DNA of 64,000 nt from Septoria linicola (GCA_024114885.1 CP099419.1:620001-684000), one strand, 5' to 3'. Positions 1 through 11,156 are shown, counted from the stretch's first letter. Numbers and translations: made by a program. The notes: generated by a model not told the origin, from the sequence alone.

Positions 1-1644
1 CCAGACCCATCGTACGGAGCTAGGTAAGAACACTTTCATGACTAGCATGAAGGAGCAGAATGAGGTGCTATACTATCGCTTAATCCAGGGTCACTTGAAG
101 AAGATGTCGGTAGATTTATCGAAATGACAACGCGGACGATGGCGCTGATCTGACACAGGTTCCCTGTCATCTACACCCCTACAGAAGGAGATGCCATTGC
201 CGACTACAGCCGCCTCTTCCGCAGACCTGAAGGCTGTTTTCTGAGCATCTCAGACCCTGAGAACATTGAGCAAGCGCTAGGTCGATATGGTGCAGCCGAA
301 GACATCGATGTGATCGTGGTCAGCGATGGCGAGCAGATCCTAGGCATTGGGGATCAAGGCGTCGGAGCCATTCTCATCAGCATTGCAAAGCTGGTCATCT
401 ACACTCTCTGCGCCGGCATACATCCCAATCGTGTGCTGCCAGTCGTGCTAGATGTCGGCACCGACAATGATGATCTGCTTGAGGACGATCTATACCTCGG
501 CCTGAAACGCCAAAGGGTGCGTGGAGAAGAGTACGATGCCTTCGTGGACCGCTTTGTCCAAGCTGCACGAAAGCGCTACCCAAAAGCCTACCTCCACTTC
601 GAAGACTTTGGCCTGCCCAACGCTCGCCGCATCCTGGACAAGTACACTCCCAAGATCGCCTGCTTCAACGATGATGTGCAAGGCACTGGCTGCGTCACAC
701 TCGCAGCAATCTACGCCGCAGCTCACGTGGCGAAGCTACAAATGGCAGACATCCGCGTAGTGCTGTTCGGCTCGGGCTCAGCAGGCACAGGCATCGGCGA
801 CCAGATTCGAGATGCGATCTCAGTGGAAAGTAACGGCAAAAAGTCCAAAGAAGAAGCCGCAAAACAAATCTACTGCGTCGACAAACCAGGTCTCCTCCTC
901 CAGAGCTTCAAAGACGACCTCACACCCGCTCAGCATCCCTATGCCAAAGTAGACTCCGACTGGGCCGACTCAGATCACAAATCCCTCCTTGACGTAATCA
1001 AGAAAGTCAAACCTCACGTCCTCATCGGCACTAGCACACAAGCCAAAGCTTTCACACAAGAAGTCGTGCAAGAAATGGCTTCGCACGTGGACAGACCTAT
1101 CATATTCCCTCTCTCGAACCCGACCCGTCTTCACGAAGCCGATCCGAAAGACCTCCACAAATGGACAGACGGCAAAGTCCTCACAGCCACGGGCTCACCT
1201 TTCCCACCTATCGAGCTAGGAAACGGCAAGGAGCGCGAGATTGCCGAGTGCAATAACTCGACAACCTTTCCAGGAATCGGCCTCGGCGCAATACTCTCTC
1301 GAGCTCGACTTCTCACGCCCTCTATGCTCGTGGCAGCAGTCAAAGCGCTGGCTGCACAAGCTCCCGCACTGAAAGATCCAGACGCAGGACTATTGCCAGA
1401 TGTAGAGAACGTGAGAGAGATTAGTGTGAAGATTGCTGCGGCGGTGATCAAGCAAGCGGTGAAAGAGGACTTGGCGCAGGTGAACGGTATCCCTGAGGAT
1501 GAGAGTGAGTTGGAAGAGTGGATCAGGGAGCAGATGTGGGAGCCAAAGTATAGGGAGTTGAAGAAAGTGGAGAAGGAGGGTGCGAGTCGGAGTGCGATGG
1601 GAGAGGCGGGGAGTAAAGGTGTTGAGAGGAGCGGGAGTGTATGA
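1..1644 (+). CDS. NAD(P)-dependent malic enzyme, 5' end outside window
   Basis: Malic enzyme oxidatively decarboxylates malate to pyruvate with reduction of NAD(P). The first exon runs in from the window edge to 105 (TFMTSMKEQNEVLYY, then HLKKM). An intron at 106-157 (GTCGGT donor, CTGAC branch, CACAG end) is removed and the frame continues FPVIYTPTEGDAI, the classic malic-enzyme start region. Further on are the DVIVVSDGEQILGIGDQG stretch, the metal-binding FEDFGLPNARRIL and FNDDVQGTG motifs, the Rossmann motif GSGSAGTGIGDQI and the SNPT segment. It ends at 1644 with a Gly/Ser/Arg tail unlike the catalytic domain. An ORF caller would start at a GTG at 310, but the family match extends well upstream. 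The GTAAGA at 24 is not used as a donor, because the reading stays conserved through it. The N-terminal targeting region is not in the window, so mitochondrial or cytosolic location cannot be judged. Confidence 0.93.
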
Positions 1645-1745
1645 GATAGAGGGCATGAGGGCATGAGGGCGAGAATTACCATTGTGTCAGGAAATCTTTC
1701 TACATTTTGATATGCTTGCGATCCACGAACCCCATCTGATAAGCT

Positions 1746-3281
1746 CTACGCTGGCTTCCACTCATAGTGATGCTTGCCAATCGTCGGCAAACCACCTTCA
1801 TCATGTCCTTTGATGTCGAACATATGTCTTCCAAAGTAGTCCAACTCAGCTTCCTGGAAACTAGTCGGCAAATCTGTACTCGTCACCATCTTCAGGTAGT
1901 CCAACGTAGCAGCCAAGCTTGGAATGACATGATCACCCTCTACACCCGCCAAAACTACCTTCTTCAGCGAGGCATACGTCTTCTTCAAATCTTTTGCGAC
2001 GTCTGGTACGAAAAGAGGGTTCTTGTTTCCTTCTTCATGTGACGACGAGGTGGATGTGTTCTTGTAATGAGGCATGAGAAGCTGCGATGAAATGTAGTCG
2101 GCTTGGATGATGCAGCCAGCTCGCCAGATTTGGAGAAGAGCGTGGTAGTCGACGTTGAAGTGGTGATCTTTGTCGGCTTTGTCGATAATGTTCATGCCTT
2201 GGACGTAGGCGGCGAGGCAGGCGCCGTATGTTGCGAGACGGAGATGTTCGAGGAAAGCAGCGCGGTCTTTCACATCGATGGGCTGGGGAGGAAAGTCTCC
2301 GCCGAAAGTCTTGTTGATCGTGCGCCGTTGATGGAGATCAGAAGAGGCGAGGCGGAGGAAATGTGCTGTTGTGAGCGTGGGAGCTGGCACGTGCTTTTCG
2401 ATGGCTTCTGTATTGGACCAGATTCCTGTGCCTTCTTCACCGCAAACGTCTTGCACGACTTTGTCTTCTACAGAGTCTAGCACTCACTCGCCCTTGTCGT
2501 CTTTCGTCTTGCAGATCTCTGCGCCGATGCGGATGAGGAAAGTACCTTGCAGCTCCCCAGATTCATTCCATTGCGAGAAGACATCGCCGATCTCGTCTTG
2601 AGACATGCCAAGTCCTTTTGTCATGATACTCCAGATTTCGCAGATGGCAGACATCATGCCGTGCTCGATGCCGTTGTGGATCATCTTGCAATAATGGCCA
2701 GCGCCTCCAGTGCCAATGCGGCCGACACAGGGAGTACCATCTGGTGCTTTAGCTGCGGCCTTTTCCAGTAGTGGCAGCACGATGTCGAAGGTCTCACTGT
2801 CTGTGCCCGGGCACATTGAAGGCCCTCGTCGCGCAGCCTGGTAGCCTCCACTGACACCGCAACCGACGTATCGAATGGCCTTGGTTACACTCTTGCCAAT
2901 TCTACGTTCCGTGTTTTGCCAATGCTCATTAGCACAATCGATGATGATATCGTCCTTCCTGAGGTATGGCATCAAGCCATCGAGAACAGAATCGCCGACA
3001 TGCCCATGAGGTAAAGACCAGACAAACACTTTCCGGTCGTCGCCAAAAGCTTTGCACAATTCCTCGTCACTTTGGGCTTTGGAAAGCTTGTCTCCAACGT
3101 TGTCTTTCTTCGCGGTGTCTAAAACTTTGTCCATAGCATCATTAGAAGGATCCCGAAGAACAACATCGCATCCATTTTCTGCGAAGAGTAGAGCCATGCC
3201 ACCACCCATAGCTCCACAGCCAATCATGGCAATCTTCTTGATCTCAGCATGTTGCTTGCTGCTGCTCTTTGACGAGCTCAT
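1746..3281 (-). CDS. 6-phosphogluconate dehydrogenase-like protein, interrupted by an in-frame TGA
   Basis: Two open frames are in exactly the same frame, separated by a single TGA (2484-2486). Codons 1-265 give the NADP-binding half: GCGAMGGGMALLFAENG near residue 20, then SGGYQAARRGPSMCPG and GGAGHYCKMIHNGIEHG, the 6PGDH substrate and catalytic region with its Lys and His-Asn. After TGA come 245 codons with the all-helical C-terminal half (DKVVQDVCGEEGTGIW, then an RRTINKTFGG-like segment). Total length of about 511 codons matches a full-length family member. Compared with canonical Gnd1 it is a divergent paralogue (SGGYQAAR where Gnd1 has SGGEEGAR). A short intron cannot remove the TGA cleanly: the only good donor over it (GTGAGT) pairs with acceptors that are too near or that change frame and delete conserved residues. 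Either the gene is a young pseudogene, the TGA is read through, or it is a base-call error. The flanking sequence UGA-GUG is not the known leaky UGA-CUA. Confidence 0.85.
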
Positions 3282-3777
3282 GGTAACAATGCAGTGCCAG
3301 CAAAATTCCAGGGAGCGTTAGACCAGGTCGAGGTCTTGGTCGACAAATGTGAACGGTGTTCGTTTTGCGTGGCCGATGATGCAGCATTAACAGCTTAAGC
3401 TTCCGTCAAGCTTTCGTGTATGCAGAGGATCATGGTGATGTCAGGCGGCGGTTGCGGCAAGAGCTCCGCGGTAGGACCGCGCAAACACGTGAGAGCTGTG
3501 GTTTCGCTTTCTCAGGCAAGAAATGTAAATGCTGCCAATATGGGGTCAGTGTCCAGGGTTGTAGCGCATAGCTCGAAAACCTGGGCGGAACCAGGCTGAC
3601 ATGGTGGCCGGTATTGCTCGAGTATCATCGCTGAATCGACCCACTTCAGGCAGGCTCAGCGATATTAGCAATTCTGCGCTTAGCATACCTTGGAAAGTCA
3701 AGATTAGCATTGGCTGGAGCTCTGACGGGCTGGAGCATAGCATGGAGAAGGAAACATCACGCAATCGTTGGGTATCT
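3282..3777. other. Intergenic: 3' flank of PEX2 and promoter side of the 6PGDH-like gene
   Basis: Both neighbours are on the minus strand, so this interval holds the 3' flank of the upstream gene and the promoter of the downstream one. I see no additional open frame with coding character and no clear motif. Confidence 0.5.
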
Positions 3778-5283
3778 TTACTCATCCTCGCTTCCGTACG
3801 CGATCTCCTCGCTGCCACTATCTCCCTCATCCTCGTCATGCTCATTCACCTCACTCCATGCCTGGCTTTCCTCCATTGGCATCGGATCTACGGTGTTGAG
3901 TGGTATCTCGTCTCCGTCTTCTTCTTCATCGTCATCTTCTGCCTGCTTCTCATTATCCAGATCAAACATTACGCTTTTTCTCCTGCTAGGCGGCCGGCTG
4001 CCTGCGCCAGTGCTTTGCGTCAGCCTCCTAGACCTAGTTCTCTCTACCACAACATCTCCATTCCATGGTCTGCATTCTTTTACTGTCTCACCACAGCGTA
4101 AGCAGATGAATCCTTCGCCTTCTTCCGCTTCAATGCGCTGTGCCAGGCATACGAAACAGTAGATACAGCCGCAAGGATCTGCTTCGTATGGGTTTGTAAT
4201 GTCTGTTGTGGAGCTTCCAATAATGCCACTATTCGCTGCTGCACTGCTCGCGAGGACATCCTGCTCTGACTGGCCTCCCGTAGGATTCTGGTCCTGGTAG
4301 CATATCGCGCACGTCCGCTCAGTCAGGCAGGCCAGCTCGCCTTTTGGTATATCGTCCTCATCGTCCACTCCATCGTATGTTGGTTTCGTGCTGAAAAGTC
4401 GCGTCGTTGTGCTCTTTGTCTTCTTCCATGCTCGTGACAACCATCTTCTCCACCGCGAGATACCAACAAGTGGAAGAATGAAGAGCAGGAACTCGGTGAA
4501 AGCATGCCAGACGAGTTGTCGATTAAGCCATTCGAAAGACACTTCTCGGTTGGTCTGGTTGGAAGCGGGAACGAGGCGGAGGCGTAGCAGTCGGTCTGTG
4601 AGTGTTCGATAGCGACCGTTGTATAGGAAGATGAGGAAAGAAACGAATGCCGCTATGTTGTGGGATGTGCTGGCAAATGTTGTGAGTCGTGATAGTCGAC
4701 GGATGAGGGGCGCGGGTTCGTCGTAGCCATTTTCAAGCGAGCTGAGTCGTTCCTCCCATCTGCTCCAGCCATAGCGCCCTCCTACAGTCATGAGTCCGTA
4801 CAGGATCCTCTGCCATCGCGTTGCTTCCTTGCGTGTGAAGTTGGGATCTGGGTCTCCTCGCGCATCAATGTATTTCAGGCCTTGCAAGCTTGCTCCGTAA
4901 GACTGTCCATGATCATAAATGCTCAGCTTCCACATGATTGCCCGGAGAGCAGTGCTGATTTCAGTATCATAGTCATCCTTGAGATGAGCGCCAAAATACT
5001 TGAGTCCCTCTCCGGCCTGCTTCTTGAGTAGTCCCATTAATGCTTCGTCCAGGAGCTCAGCGTCGACTTGGCCAACCCGGAATGCTGGTCGCGTGCCATA
5101 TGGAGACTTGACAGCGTCCCAGAATGACAGTATATCAAAGGCATATGTTCGTAGTGTTGGCGGGAGAGTTGTAAGTTGTGCTGCTCGGACTTCGCGGTGT
5201 GATGTTTCTGCTGCTGTCAAGGCTTCGGCCCTCGCAAGACGACGTTCTTGGATGCGCTTTTGCGCTGCCGCGAAGTCTGCCAT
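3778..5283 (-). CDS. pex2: Peroxisomal biogenesis factor 2 (RING-finger E3 subunit)
   Basis: Single-exon 501-residue protein. PEX2, with PEX10 and PEX12, forms the peroxisomal membrane ubiquitin ligase that recycles the import receptor PEX5. Residues about 35-280 match the Pex2/Pex12 N-terminal domain (LPPTLRTYAFDILSFWDAVK, then LLKKQAGEGLKYF), with hydrophobic helices at about 206-222 and 258-275. The C-terminal RING has CAIC at 325-328, CGCIYCFVC at 371-379 and CLRC at 394-397, giving a complete set of zinc ligands; a long Ser/Ala-rich insert sits between the first and second ligand pairs. The last 75 residues are strongly acidic (DDDEEEDGDE and similar), an extension often seen in filamentous fungi. 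The start at 5283 gives a sensible N-terminus; no upstream in-frame alternative is conserved. PEX2 is preferred over PEX10/12 because of the spacing and the N-terminal match. Confidence 0.9.
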   Translation of the reverse strand: MADFAAAQKRIQERRLARAEALTAAETSHREVRAAQLTTLPPTLRTYAFDILSFWDAVKSPYGTRPAFRVGQVDAELLDEALMGLLKKQAGEGLKYFGAHLKDDYDTEISTALRAIMWKLSIYDHGQSYGASLQGLKYIDARGDPDPNFTRKEATRWQRILYGLMTVGGRYGWSRWEERLSSLENGYDEPAPLIRRLSRLTTFASTSHNIAAFVSFLIFLYNGRYRTLTDRLLRLRLVPASNQTNREVSFEWLNRQLVWHAFTEFLLFILPLVGISRWRRWLSRAWKKTKSTTTRLFSTKPTYDGVDDEDDIPKGELACLTERTCAICYQDQNPTGGQSEQDVLASSAAANSGIIGSSTTDITNPYEADPCGCIYCFVCLAQRIEAEEGEGFICLRCGETVKECRPWNGDVVVERTRSRRLTQSTGAGSRPPSRRKSVMFDLDNEKQAEDDDEEEDGDEIPLNTVDPMPMEESQAWSEVNEHDEDEGDSGSEEIAYGSEDE

Positions 5284-5983
5284 GCCGTGAGCTGCAGCAT
5301 CGGATATCGAGACAATAGTCGTGTCGTAGAAGCGTGTCCGATGTGTCGTGTCGTAGGGGAAATGATGAGAACCGCGAGCCGAGGTCGAGGATCGGCAGGA
5401 ACCGGAGACCCACTCCTCACATGCAAGGACATGGGCAGGTCGATAGTTCTGTAGACATTAGTCGTTAGCACTCTCCCACTCTATTTTCAGTATCGATATG
5501 CTCTCGTCATCTTCGATTAGAAGAGAGTTGTGCGGGAGAGCGCGTGTGGAGGCAAGTTCCAATCTCCAAAGGCCGATGAACAGATCCTGACCGTCTGAGT
5601 GAAAGACCAGGCGGAAAGTTGTCGATAGAATCGGTCAATATTGATTGACGATGCTGTCGCAATCCATTCATTCGAAGGAATTGTCTCTAAGGATGAAATG
5701 GTGGTATGCTGCAGTCGATCTCAGGCAGGCAATGCTCATGGCAGCCACTTGTTGACTTGTAGCCACACGGGTTTTCCAGTTGACTTATGCTGCAGCGTAG
5801 GCTTGAACTCCTGTCGACGGTCTCTGTATCTTGTCTCTCCAACACCGCCCTCGGCCGTCCAGCAACAGGTGCCGGAGCCTGGCGTCACGGTCGTTGCTTC
5901 CTGTCCAGAGATGCCCATTGTCCAGTCGACACTCACGCTTACCTGGGACATCGCACAAGAGAAGAATTAAAAGCCAAACGCAC
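5284..5983. other. Intergenic: PEX2 promoter side
   Basis: Holds the upstream region of PEX2 and the 3' flank of the next minus-strand gene. Several short overlapping open frames exist on both strands but none has coding character that I can support. Confidence 0.45.
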
Positions 5984-6725
5984 CTAGTCAACCCACTCAG
6001 CAACCGGCCAGTCATTCCACCCCACGACATAGACTTTCCAAGCCTCACAGCCCCCCTCAATCCGCATAGCCACCGATCCGGCCTCGCAGAAGATGGTGGT
6101 ACGTAGTGTTACTACTTCACCGTCTTCCGTTCCCAGAACATCCACGTGGGTGCCTGGGGCAGGTTTCACGACGCTACCGGGAGAGTAGAGGTAGAAGAGG
6201 GCCTGGAGCCAGAAGGGGGTGGAGGAGCGTGGCAGGTCGTCTGGTTCTCCGCTGGAATGAAGTTAGTTTGTGGTTGTTTGAGGGAGATCTGGTAGCGTGG
6301 TGGATGGCTGACTTACAGAGAGATCAGAGAGTCGAAGGAGGAGGATGGGATGGTAAGTGGACTAGAGAGGAGGTTAGTGCTGTTTTCGTTAAGTGCGCTC
6401 TGTGGGAACAGTTGAGCAGAAGCTGAGCAGAAGGAGCATTGACGAGCGCAGTCGGTGACTATCCGCCAGAGCAGCTGTCTCAAATAGAGACAGCTCTCCG
6501 TAAAGTTTTCAGATTTCTTTCTGCCCTGTCTTCGCTCTACGGAGAGTAGTCGACTGAAACAGCTCAGAGAAGAGGCACTCACTCAAACTCGGTTGGGACC
6601 GTTGGTGGTCTTCACCATGTCAGCACAGCCAAACAAGTCATGACAAGTGAGTAATGATCTTACACGAAGCTGATGCAGAGTGCTTCTGCGCGATCGTGGT
6701 CGCAGCTAATTGCTACGAGTGCCAT
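5984..6725 (-). CDS. Hypothetical protein, four exons (about 133 residues)
   Basis: Not recognised. A consistent spliced reading exists on the minus strand: exon 1 6664-6725 (ATG in ACCAGAATGG), exon 2 6583-6609, exon 3 6317-6361, exon 4 5984-6251. Introns are 53, 221 and 65 bp. The donors GTAAGA, GTGAGT and GTAAGT are canonical. Introns 2 and 3 have close-to-ideal branch and acceptor pairs (CTAAC followed by CTAG or CCAG); intron 1 has CTGAC and GAAG. All phases agree and the total is 402 nt. The product begins MALVAISCDHDRAEALC, continues through PPTVPTEFDPLTIPSSSF, and ends in a Trp-rich segment (KVYVVGWNDWPVAEWVD). No membrane segment or signal peptide is apparent. The unusually long second intron contains two hairpins. 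Exon 2 is only 27 bp, so transcript support is needed. Confidence 0.5.
6473..6546. repeat. Two adjoining hairpins within a long intron
   Basis: AGCTGTCTC (6473-6481) pairs perfectly with GAGACAGCT (6487-6495) around a 5-nt AAATA loop. Overlapping its 3' edge, CTCTCCGTA (6494-6502) pairs perfectly with TACGGAGAG (6538-6546) around a 35-nt loop. Both lie in the 221-bp intron 2 of the hypothetical gene at 5984-6725. Function unknown. Confidence 0.6.
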
Positions 6726-8625
6726 TCTGGTGCCGTGGTTGTGGTTAGTGGTTGCGAGAGATGGAGATGAAGGTAAGGTGAGCTTTTCGCGTCACTTTCT
6801 GACACGGGAGGACTGCATCGACATGCATGACTAGCTCAGACGATATACTAGGCGCAGATGCAGAGTAGCCGCGCACAGAGTGGCTTAGATGGCACCATCG
6901 GAGCGAAATACTGGACACAGATGATGGAGATAACCCAGACACAGTCCATACAGGAGCATAGCCATTTCCAACGAGCTGGGGAAGAGAACAGGCAGTCGAC
7001 AGTCCCAAAAGAACGACGAGTTTGCATGTCAGCTGTGCAGCGGCTTCCACTTCATCGCTATAATCGCTCATGTATGAGTACCTGTCACTATTGCTCCGTG
7101 TTGCACGGTGAGCATCCAGGCGCTGGCTTGACCACCTCTTCCGGATCGATCAACACCTCTATCCACCACTTCGGCAACGTACTCAACAGCCTCTAGTGGC
7201 AAGACACTTCGCGCGACGTTGACACCCTACAGTGACACATGTAATATGTGATCGTGGAAGCAGCTATGCAAATTGTTTTGAGTGGAAGCTTGAGAAGAGT
7301 AGAGTGATGCGTGAGCATTTGTGATGTAGGGACTGTGACGTTTACGGTATCATTGCCAATTGATGTCGCCCTCATGTACAACCTCGATCCACCTCGTTGA
7401 GTATTGCGTATCCTTCCATATGCTCTGTAGCCTTTGTGCACAACTCCAAAATGCACAACATTTCCCCAACCTACATGGCTGACGATGAGCTCCTCAAATA
7501 GCGTCCTCCACCAATAGCGTTGTGCGATAGCAGCTCGGGCCCTGGATATTTGCGTCATGTGGTATAGATTGAGATATGCCATTGCTGTCTGCTGCCAGAG
7601 CAGCAGCTGAGGAGATGATTGGATCGTAGCAGAGAAGCAGACAAGGTCGTCATATGTTGTAGGAGCTTGCTGCATGTACCTTGGATTTGTGGCAGTAGTC
7701 TTATATGCTGCAGCTTCGAGCTGTTGTGGCCGATCGTTGAGACATCGATGCCGAGAAAGGCGTGCAGAGAAGCCCGGATGAGAAGAGTTGCGTCCTTGAT
7801 GGTGCAGTGATGATTGTTTGACGCCCACGCTGAGGGACCTGGTGGCTGTGCCGAGCAGTCTCACCCACAGCAAATGCCCATGACCGAGAGCTTGAAGTCG
7901 AAACCAATTCTGTTGGCAGTGTCATAGCACGAGTCTATCGTGGCTGTGGAATGGCTACATCCACGGTCCCCATGAGGCAATGATACAGCCGTCCTGGACT
8001 CTTGCGTGGCAGAGCTGCCAGTGCTGACTCAGTAGTGCTTGCAGCCATCGAGCATGGCAACGCGGCCACGATTCTCATCATAGACGAGGAGTGCTGAAGA
8101 TGGTCGTCTAAGTCGATAGCGACGACTAGATCGTGGTGATCAATGCAGTGAGGTGAGATCTAACTGACCACCGTATTGAGGTCGGTGTTGATGTTTGAGC
8201 CTTCTTTGCTGGATGTGCTTCAATGCCAATCGTGCTAAGCAGGCTTGTTGCAGAGAAGGTGGCACTTTGGTGCTCGCTGTCCTTCGTCCGATTGATACTG
8301 ATCCGAGAGTCGATCCGGGTGAGAGGATTGTTGTCCATTACCATGCTTCCAACCACGTCTTCATGCCCACAAACATTCCTGCCTTCATCCCTGAGAGCTT
8401 TGCCGTGATCGAATAGATAGTAGATACAAGTTGCACTTCCAGCAGAGCCTCCGCGCCACAGCAATTCCTGCCATGACACGATGACCCTGCGTAGAAGGCT
8501 GCACGGTTCAGGCACCTGGGACCAGCCACAGGAGTTATTTCATCCCCGTACAGGACGCGGAACGCAGCAAACGCAAAAGAGCAAGAAAGCAAAAAATCCA
8601 CGCGCAAGCTCTCTCCGTCACTTTA
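6726..8625. other. No supported gene
   Basis: About 1.9 kb. The longest open frame, 226 codons on the minus strand at 7193-7873, has low-complexity, non-domain character and no recognisable splice context. I see no RNA gene or repeat here. Confidence 0.4.
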
Positions 8626-9297
8626 TCATCGCTTCCACCACGGCCTCTTTCTGCCCAACGCCTTGGTGGGTTGCTGGACGTGGAAGCGACGCAGCATTGC
8701 CTGAAACTCACCTGCATCTCCGTGAGGCCAGTACATGCCCGGGTGGGCCATGACTTCCTTCACTTCGAAGAGGTTCGATTCACTGTCCCAATCGACAGCA
8801 CCAAATATGGCCTCCATTGTCGTCGCTACCTCCGTCTCCGTGATCCCATTACTACTCCCGTCGTCCAAGAAATCCCGCATCACCTTCACGAGGCCGGTGT
8901 TGTTGGCTTGCCAGGCCAAAAAAGCGTTCATCGCCACGCCCCCGCCGTGCTTGGAATTCCAGGTCCCTAGCTCAGGGAGCGTGGTTAGTGAAATGTAGAC
9001 AGAGAGAGACATGGGATGTGCTAAAGCCTTACAAATCGATTCCTTCCGGAAGTACCACCCCCTCCCCAAGATGTATCTCGCGACGTTGTCGCCGAGAATG
9101 GCCAACTCTTGGTTTGGGCGGGCGCCACCCCGTTGGGCACCCCTGTATGAGAGTGCCGTTCTCAACAATTGGGGCGACTCAAACTGATACTTCCACCCGT
9201 CCGAGAAGACAAGGCAAGCGTAATCGGCACCGATCTCTGCGGTCACCGTGATCTGGTTCTGCGCCGGTTGCGCACTAGCGAGCGTGGTCGTTGCCAA
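8626..9297 (-). CDS. RNase III-fold domain protein, probably catalytically degenerate
   Basis: Two exons: 9033-9297 and 8626-8966, with a 66-bp intron at 8967-9032 (GTAAGG donor, CTAAC branch, CTAG acceptor). Splicing keeps frame and removes an implausible insert. Residues about 40-85 hold the first RNase III signature region (PNQELAILGDNVARYI), and later TEVATTMEAIFGAVDWD matches the second (E-A-x-x-G-A). Family enzymes have Glu and Asp in LExLGD and an Asp four residues before the second Glu; here LAILGD has Ala for that Glu, and the second Asp is Thr. This resembles the inactivated fold of mitochondrial ribosomal mL44-type proteins, but I cannot assign it. An alternative start at 9369 (MSSPPPPPP...) with a 48-bp intron also joins in frame at PAQPAQNQ. 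That would make the N-terminus proline-rich. Confidence 0.7.
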   Translation of the reverse strand: MATTTLASAQPAQNQITVTAEIGADYACLVFSDGWKYQFESPQLLRTALSYRGAQRGGARPNQELAILGDNVARYILGRGWYFRKESICKALAHPMSLSVYISLTTLPELGTWNSKHGGGVAMNAFLAWQANNTGLVKVMRDFLDDGSSNGITETEVATTMEAIFGAVDWDSESNLFEVKEVMAHPGMYWPHGDAGEFQAMLRRFHVQQPTKALGRKRPWWKR

Positions 9298-11064
9298 AGC
9301 GGCAGAGAAATCTGCTGGTTACGGCGGAGGAGGACTCTCGCTTGGAGGCGGTGGTGGTGGTGAACTCATCTTGCTTGTGCTTGCTGTTCTCCTTGGTTTC
9401 GTTGCTGAATCGAGTTGTTGAAGTTCTGTGATCAATTAACAGCTCCACACATGATCCCTGTCACATCCCGCCATCCCGCCTCACAACAACGACAACTCTC
9501 CATTTCTGATGTTGACCATGCCTCTGCAGCGCACCTTGATAACCAAATTGGACCGCAAGAACCAGGGAGACGATTCATTGCTTCTACGAGATCGAACGGC
9601 AGTTATGCACCATGGCTGGATGGTCCTTAGCTTGGACGATGGCACGTCTTAGAGAGCATCGTCGAATGCTGCTGGGAACTAATGTCAAATCCAGTCACAC
9701 GCGGATTTTTTGCACCCAACAGTACGTGGACTACGAGACAATCATTTCATACAAACTGAGTCCTTCTCGCTGTTACCGACACAGGCTGTGCTCCCAAGGG
9801 CTCAGCTGTTTGACATCAGCGCAGTGTTGAAAGTTCGAAGACGAGGACGACGACTTTTTCGCTCCTCAAATGTCCTACCTCTTGCCAAGATGGAGGTAGT
9901 GGTTAATCTGGGGCGAGAATTTGATGGCTCAGCTGATCGACCTAGCAGTGAAGCGTATGCAACACTGTCGCGAAGCAGAAAGACTGGCGTCCAAGTCAGT
10001 AGTGAGCCACGGTAGCTCGACTTCAAGAGTCAGAAAGGAGCATACAAATATGCCGACAACACACAAGCCCGCACCGTTGCGATTTCTTTAAAGCGCAGCT
10101 CGCCCGTGCCCATGTTCTTGACCTGGAATGCTTACGATGCTCTGCTACTTCCGCAAGTGACTAATGCTGGCCACCACTCGAGTTCCCCACCAAACGTCCC
10201 GATGCTCTGGAACGATAGGAATTTCACGCACTGAGGTTGCTGAGTTGCCTACCCTTGATCGAAGCTGGTGACCAAGCATGTTCGTTCGCCCAACGGCACT
10301 TCGTCCATGGTTCAAGGAGCAACACACTCGTGTCCAGGATTGCTACGTTCTTGGGCGAATCTTGCCCCTTCACGAGAGCTGTACAGTCAATTGGGAAATG
10401 ACGGGCGATGAGACTTGCCCAGATGGCAAGCCCCATTCGTCAAGGATCGAGTTCGCCGTACTGTCCATGGACCTTTCGCTGAATCATTCGAACACACACT
10501 GCCAAATTTGTGCTGCGATGTACGGCCTAGTAGAAAGGCTTCGCGTATAGTGGCAATGGTGATTCTCGAGCAAACATATCAGAGACAGTTTGCACGTGCC
10601 CCCGCCAAGGCTCATTTCCGAACGCGCCGAATTGTCAAGCAGGCATCAAAGATCCATCAACAGCAGACGGAGCAGAACTTTCACCCTGCGAGCCATCTCC
10701 AGCATCAAGCAAAGTGCTTGTGCATCACATCCGGTCATAAAAGAAGTCAAGATGGCCGTCTCGCACAAGAGGTGAGGTCGGCAGTCGCCCGCAACCTTGC
10801 TCTTCGTGGCCGCAAATTGCCGGTTTGTGATCTCAGCTGACCAGTCTTTGTCTCACTCTCCGTCCTCGGCGCCGCTTGTTGGTGGCACTTTGATGGGACG
10901 GCGTCAATGTGGGGAAACGTGCCTTATCGATCGGCCATTGCGCGGCCAGATATGAGTTTCGAGAGCCGAAGGTAAGCGACGACACATTCCTGGTCGCGTC
11001 TTTCTGGACCTGGGTGAATGACCACGATAAGCAAGAATGGCAACGATATATGAGGTTGCCACAG
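9298..11064. other. No supported gene; upstream region of proline dehydrogenase
   Basis: Apart from the possible alternative first exon of the RNase III-fold gene near 9320-9369, I see only short open frames without coding character. The segment nearest 11064 is likely promoter and 5' UTR of the downstream gene. Confidence 0.4.
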
Positions 11065-11156
11065 GTAAGTAACGTGCCACTCTTCTTTGTCCTTCCATCT
11101 CACTTTCCAACCTTGTTGTGTCACTTCCAAAAACACAACATTCATCTTGCCCACAG
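11065..11156 (+). other. Probable 5' UTR intron of proline dehydrogenase
   Basis: CAG/GTAAGT at 11062-11070 and a pyrimidine-containing CTTGCCCACAG ending at 11156 bound a 92-bp interval. The ATG of the downstream gene follows 41 bp later. Inferred from splice signals only. Confidence 0.45.

Noticed and set aside
24..157. GTAAGA at position 24 as the donor of a first malic enzyme intron
   Set aside because: The sequence between 24 and 105 reads as conserved malic enzyme (NEVLYY), so it is exon.
310..1644. Malic enzyme starting at GTG 310
   Set aside because: Conserved family sequence continues upstream through an intron to the window edge.
2465..2486. 20-nt intron (GTGAGT...TGTAG) removing the TGA in the 6PGDH-like gene
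   Set aside because: Far below the minimum intron size, and the alternative 62-nt intron shifts frame and deletes conserved residues.
7193..7873. 226-codon minus-strand ORF
   Set aside because: Composition and lack of any motif look like chance; no splice or promoter context.
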